Part shown: positions 12,561 through 24,400 of the stretch, piece by piece
Layout of the letters: every line of letters starts with the position of its first letter
Position numbering within the stretch: position 1 is the stretch's first letter
Source: Holacanthus passer
Taxonomy: Eukaryota > Chordata > Actinopteri > Pomacanthidae
DNA length: 64,000 nt
NCBI GenBank assembly: GCA_025331565.1
Contig: JAFREQ010000026.1
Coordinates: 3,100,001-3,164,000, forward strand
Reading direction: 5' to 3'
Translations under genes and position numbers: made by a program
Notes under the pieces: model-generated
The model's database searches: none
Told to the model about the DNA's origin: nothing
The model's input: only the letters and a program-made list of their open reading frames with translations

Positions 12561-13337
12561 CCTCCACAGTCTCTGCAGGCTGGTATGAAGGTAGAAACCA
12601 GCGTCGAATCGTTACCATCTGACTCCAATTTGGATCCTTGCAAATAAACACTGAGTATTGCTGCCATCAATTTCACCTGAAGGACTTTGTGGCGTCTTTT
12701 CATGAGCTGGACGCAGCTGGAAAACCAAGAAAAAGCAAACTTGTCTACTTCTCTACTTGTATGAAAACAGGATTGAGGTCAGTGATGTTTCACTTCGGAG
12801 GGAAGGGAAAGCTTCTGAAAAAGTCCAGATGTTTCTCCAACATGTTGACTTTCAGGAACTGATACAGGAACTAAACCACAAAGTCGTCTTGAAAAGAAAA
12901 AACGTCATTTTAAAAGTGAGGAAACTTTAAAAGATTGATGATGTGGTTCAGTGAGTGTGGAAAAAATGATTTCATGTATTGAACTTAAATAGACTCAATA
13001 TCAACTCTGGATTTTTCTGTCTCTTTCTAAACTGATGTTAACATGTTTAAAAGCAAAGCAGTTATTTGTCTGATCAATGAAACCAAACAAACATAAAGGA
13101 GAGAGTTTCTCACAGAAAAGAAAATAAAGTCTAACTTTCTTTTGAAACAAGTTGTCAGAAGGTAGAAAGTTCTCATAACAACACATTTTATATGTTTTCC
13201 AATGTCAACACAGGGGTTTTCTTTTCATGGGATGTGGATCTGAACTTCACCACACTGCTGCCACCTACTGGCAGAACAACAACTGCATCCTGACACGTTA
13301 CCACAGCAGGTCATTTAGACTTAATACACAGTATAGT

Positions 13338-13343
13338 TTTATT
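13338..13343 (-). terminator. CRTC3: candidate distal poly(A) signal of CRTC3
   Basis: AATAAA on the minus strand, followed within about 40 bases by a GU-rich stretch (CTGCTGTGGTAACGTGTC), as expected for a cleavage site. Confidence 0.35.
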
Positions 13344-15169
13344 GTTTATATTAAATCAGAAAGATAAGCACTATAACATACGTTACAAACCAAGAACATT
13401 TTATATTCTGGGGGAAAACAAACTCAAATGACATTACAAAAAAAAAAAAAAAGTAGTAACACTAGTGGACAAAAACATTCTTTAAATAACAGAACTGTAC
13501 ATTTTAATATGCAACTAAAAAAGTAAGACACCAAAAAAACCAAACAAACAAAAAAAAACAAATGAAAGAGAGACAGAAAAGAACAAGTTAGTACCAAACA
13601 GAGCTAAAGCTAAAGGGAAGTGATAACTAGCTGGTTACTGCTGGAATATGAAGAGTCCAAATACAACAAAGTAAGGCAGCAGAAGGCAGGCGTTCAGATA
13701 GACAGCAGCAAACAGGCCGGGACAGACGACAGAAAACATTAGAAACAGAGGAAACTGCAAAGTGGCTCCATCACTCACCCGCCGTCTTATAGAGTCAACA
13801 AGAGAGCAGGTAAAAAGTATAACAGCTGTATATGAATATAAACTCTTAGAAAACCTCATGATAACCCGACAGCCCTCTTCATTTTGTATTTGACAAAGAA
13901 TCACGCTGAATCTCGTTCACACTCTCAGAAAGAACCCACAGTCCACACGGTGCAGGTCTGACGTCTTCTGACCGAAAATAAAAAACTACATTAACACACA
14001 AGCAGTGCCATGCACCTTCTCACCTGCCGTCCAAGAGTTCCTTTAAATCATTCTCTAAACTCTTCTTCTCTGACTGTTGGTCAGTCAGATGCAAATCCTG
14101 CAGGAGGCGACGCTCCTCCAACCGACCGACAGTCAACACACTGTGGACACTGGACACATGTAATATTGTGATTCTAGTGAATTTGATCCCCCACATTGTG
14201 AACAAAACAACATAAACCTGCAAGCTTTACACTGCATAATGTACAAGTTGCACCTGCTCAACAGGGTTCACTTAATTGGAAAAAAGTTGCATAGCTAAAG
14301 GAGCAAAAAAAGACATTTGCTCCAAAACCTTTTCAGAAGCAATATTAAAAATAGCTATTTGACTTTATTAAAACAGACACTAGGGGGCACTCAATGCCCT
14401 AAATGGCCAAGTTATTACATCATCAACTGTAAATATGGGCTCTTTACAAAAACATATTACTATAAGACCACAAAGTCAAAGCCCAGAAAATAAAATCAAT
14501 GTTCTCTCATCATATCAAAATCAAACACCTGTTGCTGGTGTTTTAAAATGTGTGTATGTGCAGTGACTATAAACAAGTTCAGTCACATAAAGTCTCACGT
14601 GTCTTTGTAATGGCTTCATTCAGCTTCTTTGGGTTTTCAGGTAAAAAAACAAAAAACAAAAAAAAACAACAACATTCTTATCAGGTGTAAAAATATCAGT
14701 CTACACACTGTGAACCAATTAGTGCAAAAGAGGTTAAGTGCAATGTTACATGATGTCCGATGTCCACATGATTACAGTCTGCTCTCTGAATGAGTCACTT
14801 CGACTGTTCAGCCACAGAAGGGGGGGACTGTACTGCCGTAACACAAAGACAGAAAGCCAGATGCAAAACGATATTTAGGACATAATCGATCCACAGTAGC
14901 ACAGCGCATGCCCTTATTCACAACAGGATTTAAAGTACAGTACAAGCGCCATTACAAGTCGGTACAAAATGTAAAATAAAACATATGTAACGAATTTACA
15001 TACATGTATTTTCAAAAACAACTCAAAAAGAAAAAAGTGAAGTTCCTTTTTAAAATGGGTTTTGATGCCGTCCCAGTGCTGTCAGAGTTCTGCCAAAGGA
15101 CTCATCTGTGACCGAGGGGGATATCCGTCCGCATGACCAGGAAAAATATAGCATTTAATCAATACATCT

Positions 15170-15175
15170 TTTATT
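15170..15175 (-). terminator. CRTC3: candidate proximal poly(A) signal of CRTC3
   Basis: The first AATAAA hexamer on the minus strand after the stop codon. The downstream sequence is less GU-rich than at 13,338, so this may be a minor or alternative end. Confidence 0.3.
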
Positions 15176-15306
15176 TCTCAATTAGAAATTCAAAAATCTA
15201 TACTCTTAAGTAATATTTACTTATTAAAATCTCATCTTTGTAAACAGTTTGCCCTTTTTGTTTCTAGTTTGAAAATACATTCTAATCAGACTGAAATTGA
15301 GGCTTT

Positions 15307-15322
15307 TATATATATATATATA
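15307..15322. repeat. (TA)n tract
   Basis: Short alternating TA run inside the presumed CRTC3 3' UTR. Confidence 0.8.
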
Positions 15323-16006
15323 GATCTGTGGCAAACAAACACATTTAAAACAAAAGCTCTAATCCCTCTAACTTCATTTCTACCATGACTGTTGAGGAAC
15401 CTGAAGCTGCCATCGCACGGCTGCTTTTTAGTTCACCTGAAGAAAACTGGGCTGCCAGATGTTTCACAGAACTTGTGTGACTCCTCCAGAACGCTAAGTG
15501 CAGCTCCGGGCTCCCGCTCCCTCGTTTCCCAGAGCTGGAAGAGAAGTAAATCGTGTGTTGGCATTTCTGCTGCTCTTCAGCATGGCGATGGCGTTGCTAT
15601 GGTGTGTAACCATGGCGATGAGGTTGCCATGGCTTCAGGGGAGCTGTGATGGGAAGGGAAAAAAAGCGGGAGGACTTCGGCTCCTCGCTGAATTGTCTCA
15701 CATGTTCGTCCGAGTCGATTTTGGGCTCTGGAGGAGGCGCGGGCTCTCGGAGCTGCTCCCAGTGCTCAGTTTAAACCCAAAACTGCATCGAGTCGCCTCG
15801 TTTATAAAGACGTCTGAGAAATACGAGCATGTGTGAGGGTATGTTTGCATGAAGCAGGTGTAAACAGTGTTTGTTCACAAGTGTCCTCCTTAAAAAGTGT
15901 GTGAGCATGACTCTTTCACATTTCATGAATCTTAGTGGCGGTGGACGCATGCAAAGTGAGAGATTGTTTGCATGCATATTCAGTTTTGTACACTCTATAC
16001 ACTGCA

Positions 16007-16010
<4 letters not shown>

Positions 16011-16050
<40 letters not shown>
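16011..16050. repeat. (GT)n microsatellite, (CA)n in the CRTC3 transcript
   Basis: An uninterrupted run of 20 GT units. On the CRTC3 strand it is (CA)20 starting about 38 bases after the stop codon, so it would be transcribed in the 3' UTR. Confidence 0.9.
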
Positions 16051-16052
<2 letters not shown>

Positions 16053-16088
16053 TGCTCTCTTTCTTGAAACCTGTGATGCTCTCTTTGT

Positions 16089-16294
16089 TCAGAGTCTGTC
16101 ACTGCGGAACGTGTCCTCCACAGACGGGTCCGGCAGCACCATGTCGGGATCACTGAGCATGCTCAGACCGTCCAGGCTGAGGGGCTCGATGCGCAGCTCG
16201 TCCTCCAACGGGAAGCCTCCCTCCGAGTCAAAACATTCAGGCACCGTCGAGAGCGCATTGCTGATGTCCTTTGACAGACTGGGGTTGGAGTCAT
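16089..16294 (-). CDS. CRTC3: CRTC3 exon 15 (last coding exon)
   Basis: Encodes DDSNPSLSKDISNALS and ends FPLEDELRIEPLSLDGL...DPSVEDTFRSDRL with TGA at 16,089-16,091. This is the acidic C-terminal transactivation segment. IEPLSLDGL and DPSVE match CRTC3 better than CRTC1 (IDPLTLDGL, DPATE). Acceptor CTCCCAG precedes 16,294; the first codon is split (G/AT). Confidence 0.97.
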
Positions 16295-18437
16295 CTGGGA
16301 GAGAGAAACAGAGGACGGTGGGTGAATGTTTCCTCCTGACTGGAAAACACTTCTTCATGCTAACAGTCTCAGTGGCCTCATCTTTGGTCCTGACAGCTCT
16401 TTTTTTAAAATAAATATGAGACTGCCAAATAAAAAAAGTTCCTCTCTGTGGGAATCTGATTTAGAAGAGTATAAGGGCATATAAACCTTTGAAGTTTTAA
16501 TTCCACTACTTTTACAATGTTCACCTCCTACTGTTGTTTTATTGTTCTTTTATTTTTGCCTTGGTTTAATGCTCTGTTTTAATATTGTCTTACATTTATT
16601 TTTTATAGTATTCTGTCGTTGTATTTTTTCTTTTGAAAAGCCCTTTGTGTTCTGTGCTTGGCAAGCTACATAAATAAAATTTAACAGATCATTAATCTAT
16701 AACCTGAAACCTTTTTTCTTATGAATTAAATTAACCGTTGTTGCTTGAACGCCAATAATGAAACAGCCTGAACACCAGTAACACAAATAGCAGTTGATAG
16801 TTTTCCCTCCTGACAAATCTACACTGAACTTTAAATCCCTAAACCTACGGTTCAAAGTTAAAGAGTGGAGTTTGCTGGAATTATTAACTGACACTGACTC
16901 TTATCAGTTTATCACACATACTTTAGCCCCTTAACTGCAAACAGCAACAAACTCCTGCTGATGTTTGCACTTAGTCAAAGAGCAGTGAACAATGAAAAGT
17001 CAGGGAAACATTCTCATCTCTCTAAATTAACGCTTTTACTGTAAAGAACTGAACGTCTTTAGTGACACATATGTAGATTCACACAAATCTGTTCATATTG
17101 CAAATCAATTTCTGTTAAAAACGCAACTAAACAAACATTAAATTCCTCTTGCTCTACGGTGGCCTGTGATGGACACCAAAACAACCTGCCACACTTACCG
17201 GTGAGGATGATGTTGGGCAGTCCTCCGCTGCAGTTGGAGTACAGCATGTTGGACCTCATATGCATGGGGTCATGCAGGCTGCCGTGGCTGCCGCCCAGCC
17301 CCGAGAGCGCGGCCTGGGAGTAGTTGAGCAAGGAGGAGGTGGAGGACGGGTCGAAGCAAGAACCCCCTGCTGTGGAGCTCATGGTGTTTTCCAACAGAGC
17401 GAACTGGTCCAACTAGCCGGCAGATGGCGGAGAGAAAACGGCAAACGAGAGATAATGCAAAGAATCAGTGAGACGAGTTTTTCAGCCTGGGAAACTGTGT
17501 CTACATACTCACACAGTTGGTGCTTAAATGTGTGTGTGCACTGTTATCTGTGTGTGTCACAACCTCTACCTGATAGGGCAGGGTCTTGCTCTGGCGATTG
17601 GAGAACTGTGGCTCCATGAAGGGGTCGTTGAAGAGGGCCGCCATGTTGTTGTGCTGTCAGGGAAGAAGAGAATCCCGAAACATCCGATTGTTGTCAAAGT
17701 CGGGAAAAACAAATCTCTGATAGCTTTCTTGTTTCTGAGATAAACTGTGACATGTGCAATGTAAATAAACAACTTTTAATCAGTTGTTGATTGAGCCAAG
17801 ACAAAGCTTTAGTCACTGATTAGTGGTTACAGGATTTGCTGGTTTTGTCTGTTTAATATAATCGTGAACTGAAAATCTCCTGTTGGACAAAATGAGACCT
17901 TTGAAAACATCAACTGGACAGTTTTCACATTTTCATAGACTAAACAAATAATTCACTAATTAAAAAAAAACGATTTTTGATTGTAGCCCTGAAGGCGACA
18001 CAGTTGACAGTCACACATACGCACAAAAAATATTTGTCCACCTGTCAAACTTCACTGGCTTGAATACGTGTTAATGACCAGAACTCAAACGTGAATGAGT
18101 CACTGTCACTGTCACTCACTCAGTATGACAGGATGTCCCATGTCAATGTAATCTAAGAATTCTCTGATATTAAGACATATTACAGACCTTCATATTTACA
18201 GCTAAGGACAAGATTTGTAGAATATTTCCATTTGTCGTGTTGGTGTATTCGGCAGGAAAAACAAGCTACACAGTAAATGTGATTGCTCAACTTGTGTTGA
18301 GTTAAAAACATTTAACAGTTAAATCTAATCTCCCACACTAATTTCTGCCCTGCAGGCAAACCAAAACAAGTTATGAACATCAGCAATGCACATGCACAGA
18401 ACACCACAAACACTGGTGCACAAAATATGATTGTATG

Positions 18438-18475
<38 letters not shown>

Positions 18476-21400
18476 CTGCCAGCCTGCTGTCCACACACAC
18501 CCCCCCTGACAAAGACGCTCTTCATGGCACTCACTTGGCTCGTGTTGAAGTCCACTGGGATGTTCTGAAGAGGGGAAACAGGCTGCTGCTGCTGTTGTGG
18601 CTGCTGCTGCTGGTGTTGCTGTTGGCGTTGTCGGCTCTGGTCCACTGCATGCTGGGATTGTTGGTAGAGCGGATAGGGTGGGGGCGGCTCCCTTGGCATG
18701 TTGCTGGTATCCAAAGCAACTCCCTACACAGGACAGAGGAAGCCAGCAGGACTCACTAAAGACTGACTTCAAGTTTAATAAAGAGTTGGGACTGGAAGTG
18801 TATGTTTTCTGAATGTTGTGTCATTACTCAGCTGCACTTTCCACATCAGCTGCGGCAAAAACAATTGCACCAGTGTATTATTTTGCAACGGCAGGATTTT
18901 TCACTTGGAGGCTCAACATCTAATAGTTTTATATCATGAGACATTTCAGATTGTTACTAACATTGTTTTAGATTCAGTTCTAGTTTTATTATTTTTGACA
19001 GGAGCGGTTCTTAGTTTACAAACTGCAGCAAAACTGAGGTTGCTCCAAATGAACAACAGCTCAGTTCAAGTCCTATTTTTGTTGATCTGCACTAACAGGA
19101 AACAAAAACTACTCATGTTTCTCACACTTTCAGTTTTATAGATACGTTAATTGTTTTTTGTTTTTATAGCTGTTGCTGTCAGAATGCGAAAGCTTCAGTG
19201 TGTGTCAGCTGTGTGTACCTGTGTGATGGGGGACAGCGAGGGGGACATGGTGGGAGACAGCTGCTTGGCCAGACCCCTGCGCTGCTCGCTGCCTGGTGAC
19301 AGGGTGAGGGGGCTGATGGGAGCGGGCCGTCGCCTGGGGGAGTTGTTGGACAGACGCAGGGACGAGTTGATGGAGGGATTGCTGAGCGACGACTGCAGCT
19401 GGCAGTTGTTGAGGGACGCCTGGATTGAGGGATTGCTCAGAGAGGAGGAGAGACCTGTGAAGACAGGAAAGACAACAAGAGTCAGACTCAAAAAGCTTCA
19501 GAGCGAAAATGTACATTAGAATGAAACTAATATGGCAGCTTGTGATGTGTGGCAGATATGGGCCAGTAGAAACCAAGGCGAACATGTGGAAGTTATGACG
19601 TAGTATGTACTCGATTTTCCAGCACGCTCTCCAGTCCCCGACCCAAAACACTGGACTTTATTGTTTGACTGGGGAGGGAGAGAAAGATGGAGGGCAGAGG
19701 AAAGGAAAATGAGAAGACAGAGGGAAAAGAAAAGAGCTGATTGTAGTGAGCCAAAACAGGGTCAAAGTTCCTGTGTCACTTTGGTGCTCGGCCAAGCTGA
19801 ACTGTGTTCGACATGAGAGCCCAACCGTGCGTACGCTCACAAAACACAGAGAGGAAAGGCTGAGCGGGAGCAGCGGAGGGTGTGATCGGATCAGGCAGCG
19901 GAGTTCACCGTGAGGAAGTTGGAGACAGAGATATCATTCAATGAGTTATCCAGCATGTACAGTTGGCTGGCAGAGGAAGAAATGTGGAATCTGCTCAAAA
20001 CACTGGAGCAGTGGTCCCAAACATGGAGTCTAAAGCTGGAACAAACCTTATTATTATTAAACCTACAAAGACCAGGAGATGATGACTCATCCACTGACAC
20101 ACACATTCTTTAGCCTGGTGGATTGTTTATTTTCAGTGTGAGGTGTGATTAATTCAATTCTCTCAGCCAAATTCCCCCCATCTCCTGGAATGGGTGCTTT
20201 TGTGTCGCGTTCAAACATAGAAAGCCAATTTTGACTTATAGAAAACTATTATCTTTGAGGATCTATAAACTTAAATCATCATTCCCAAACTGAGCCCCAC
20301 TGAACAGACTTAGTCCAGCTTGGTCTGTTCGGTTCAGGGGGTTGTAAGATGGCTGAGAGGAGAAGAAAGCAGAGAAATGTATTCCTGATTTAAAAAAAAA
20401 AAAAAAAAAAAGCTGGCCATTTATCCTGTGAATATTAGACCCTAATTATAAAAAAATAAAACAAATTAACCTGCACACGCCTCACAGAAGTCACGAGTTG
20501 CAACTGCTTTGCTTTAGAGTCACAGGCCAATAAGGGCGAGAACCATTCATGCATAAATGCCAAGACCGTACATTCACAGAAACACAAAGCTGAGCTCCAC
20601 CCACCCTGTGAGTTGCCGATGCCGAGGTGCATCATGGCGGCCGGCAGGTTTCCGGTGCTGCTGCCCCCGCTGAGGTTGGGGTACCCTCCATTGTCCTCAG
20701 GGTCCAGCGGTGTGGAGAGTGGTGAGGGGAAGTGCAGGTTGCTGAGGTCGGGCAGGGAGCCGCCGGTATTTAACAAACCCTGGTAATGGGACAGACCAGG
20801 GTTCTGCTCCGGGGACGGGAATATACTGCAGCGAAGAACACAAAGGTTTGACTGATGCTCAGAATGTATTTGAACTAATGTAAATATTGTACATAATTAA
20901 AGGTGGGGTCATGAAGTGTGCTGCCTTTGCCATTTCAAATTGACAAGACGTTTCGTTGACTCCCATCCATTTGTTCTAGCCTCTACTTTTCTCCACCCAC
21001 ACTCCATTTCCTCTATTATTTCTCTAATTTCCATTTCTGCTCATATGCTGCATCAACAACAGCAACAGTGACTCACTGTTGTCTGTCCCCACACAAATAC
21101 ACACAAACTGGCACAACATGAAAACAATGAACAAATGCTTGCCTCCATAAACATACAAACAGTGTGTCCCTCTCTTGGCTGCTCAGCTCAAAATGTTGGG
21201 TCTTTCTTAATTATCACTGTTCATCGATCAGTCATTTATACATTAGACAAGAGAATCTTAAATCTTTCATAAGACTGCTTTCTGTATGATAACATGAAGT
21301 CTACGTCTGTCTGATCGGTATGCTCTACAAGGCAAACTGCTGGAGACATCCGTGTGCTTCTAAATCATGACATGACACCGGAGGTCGTTTGCAGCGCAAA

Positions 21401-24400
21401 GACAATAGTTTCAACAAACTGTGGTTAAACAATGCCCCTGGAATCTGATTGTAACAGCCGTGTTCCTCTTATTTTAAAAGGGTTAGACGTGTAAAGAGGA
21501 ACACAGACATCCTGTTTGACGTGGTGGGAAATTTGTGGCATTTCATTTCTAGGATTCCATTGTTTCTGATGACTGGCTGCTGCAGCTACTGCCTACGAGG
21601 CATTAAAATCACTTTAATGATGATCTGGGTACAAAGGAATGAAAAAAAAAAGTTTATCTACAAATGAACCCTGTGATTCAGCTGTGAGACTTACTTGATT
21701 CCAGGCACTTCACATGATTTGGGCCTTGAAGCCAGAGACTGAACCTGAAACAGAGGCAGAAAAATGACAAAACTTGTCTCAATCAGATAACAACACTCCA
21801 ACACTAAAACTGAGTCACCAGCCCACAATGACTCAATGAATGTAAGTATATGATGGTGGAAACGCTGATTTCTTATATGATAGTGACAAAAAAATGGTTT
21901 GTCAGGAACAAAAATGAGCATTGTGCATAAAATGTGTGCTTTCATTTCATGTTAAGGCCCAAACAGATTGTTGTTTTGCCTTTTCTCATCTAATTTGATG
22001 ATGATTTGATCGTGATTTTTTCCATGATGCTTTGGTTGTTGACATTCCTGATCAGAATTTGTTCTCAGACTCATTCTGCCTGATTTACAGTCACGCATGA
22101 AAGTTCAACATGTAGTCTGACGTGACTGGGGAATTTAAGGTGTCGCAATCAGCTAAACTGACAGTGACCATTCTCAAACGACGTGAATGTTGAGCAGTCT
22201 GATCCCTGATGTTGATAAAGAATCAAACGGGCACTGATGTAAGAAGTGAGCAGCAGTCTCACCTTCTTGGCCTCCCACAGCTGCTTGGGAAGAGGCTTCC
22301 CGACACCTATTACTCTCTCCTCGTTGGGCAGGGAGGGGAAGGAGAAGACTGCAGAGAAGAAGGTGCACTTTAATGAGAAATGTTCTACAGACAACTAAAG
22401 TAAATTAACTCTAGATTATTAAAAGTATAACAACTCACCATTTCCATCTGCCTCTGCCTCATTCACACTAGCTGCATGCCATCCTCCGCGAGCAATAAAC
22501 AGGAGAAAGGAGAGGGGGAGGGATGATGGCGAAATAAAGAAAGACATAAAAACAAAAGCAGAGGAACATTAGAGGATATTCAATATTAAGCAGCTGTTTG
22601 AATTATCCCGGCATGTCTGGCACCAATAATGAGTCCCTCTGACAGGAACAGGCCTTTGGAATACAGACTGCAATTACTGCGCAGTTTCATAAACACAACA
22701 GCTGGGCATCTGGCATCGTGTTATTAGTCACACAGATGAAGAAAAGGAGGAAGAAGTCGAGCGGGGGGGCTGTTCATAGACTGATGAGGAATAAAGAGAG
22801 CGCCATTGTTTTTCTCGTGCCACAAAGAGCCTCTTTCTCTTCATCTTACTGCAGGACTGATGTCAGATGCACATGCCTTTGTCTTTTCCTCCTTTTAGCT
22901 TTTGTCTATTCGGAGTCTAACTGTGTTCAGCAACACTTCCAGAGCACTCTGTTACTTATTGGGAAAATACTTTTGGTTTCTCTCTCCTTCGAGTCTCCTC
23001 ATCGCTCGGACTTAAACTGGGCTTCTCTTACATTAGCCTTTGAACCATTGCCCGCCCATTCCTTCTCCTTCCAAGCTCTCAGTCTCTCTGAGGCCCATTC
23101 ATTTTGAGAGGCAGCTTTTCGGCTGCTGGAACAGATGGGACAATGAGGCGATACAACGATCTGGCATCGTTACATTTCCCCTTCAGAGGTGTGTAGTCGC
23201 CGTTGCTCACAGAGGCGCAACTGGGACGGAAATAGGACAACTGGGATGGAAAATGGCTGGCTTGTGTCCCTGGCTGGATCACTTACACCGTGCAATGCAG
23301 TCAATATGGGTGTTGTACAGGCTCAGGATTCAGAAAAATCTTAACTGTCTGTTGCTAAAGCGTAGCAGTAATCAGAGGCCTTTCAGCTGCAGATGTAACA
23401 TTAGATTTCTTACGACTGATGCGGCTCCTTCTCCACTGACAACAACTGGCAGAAAAAGGGATCGCACTGAAAAGACTGCAGCCGAACTCATCTGCTCTGA
23501 GTGTTTCCACCTCGGCAGTGTGACTCATAGCTGTAATTTCTAGTTAGACGCTTCTTTAATCAGCCAAGGCTTAACACCACTCAAAACCCGCTGAAACCTT
23601 TAGAGGTGTCAACGAGGCCCTGGGGCTTCACAGCTCTCCGCGCTCCGGCGATGGCAGCAGCGAGGCGACGAGGCCGCGCTGCTCCTTCCTTAACAGTTTG
23701 GTGTCATTGCCTCCTCAGAGGAAAGGATATAGAGCCTGTGCAGTTATGTGCAGTATGTGCTGGTGGACTATATACAGCAGGCTATGCTATGCCGTATGTA
23801 CTGTGTGATCCTCCACAGGCAGTTCAGTTCACCCTTGAGGAGACATTATCACCCACAACTATAATGACTTGATTCTAGCTCTGCTGGCAGCTCCACACTG
23901 AAGGAGGCTCTGCAGAAGAGTCGAGCTGAAAGATCAGTCAACTGACAGAAAAGGATTCTGATAATTAATTAATCATTCAAGTCATTTTCTGACAAAAATT
24001 TTCTGACTGGTTCCAGCTTCTTCAAATGGAATTGTTAATAGTCTTCTTCGTCTTATGTGATAGTAAACAGAATATCTTTGGGTTTTAGATACATTTTAAG
24101 ACGTCAACATGGGCTCTGGGAACCTGTGACAGGGTTTTTTTTTTGGTATTTGCTGACATTGTATGAAACCAAAGGATCAATCAAGAAAAGCATCTGTAAA
24201 TCAGTCGATAATGAAAATAATCATCAGTAAAACAAACACAATCATAAGCATCAAATACCTGACATCAGCTATTTTTGTAAGCGACACACACACAGGCCAA
24301 CATTTCTAACAGGGTCTAAGGTGAAACATTTAAAACACAACGGACTGTAATGTAGGACAGAACCATTAATCACAATATTGAAATTTTCCCCCCCAAAAAA

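Larger units (their letters stand above)
13320..16088 (-). other. CRTC3: presumed CRTC3 3' untranslated region
   Basis: AT-rich sequence directly after the CRTC3 stop codon with no recognisable protein. Read on the transcript strand it starts with a (CA)n tract, then a GC-richer patch (about 15,480-15,760), then U-rich stretches. Two AATAAA hexamers stand out, at 15,170-15,175 (UTR of about 0.9 kb) and 13,338-13,343 (about 2.75 kb). A long UTR would fit mammalian CRTC3 as I recall it. The true end needs transcript data. Confidence 0.45.

Noticed and set aside
22718..23543. Long plus-strand frames (129 and 167 codons) within CRTC3
   Set aside because: They are antisense to CRTC3 in an intron, without conserved motif or splice signals.
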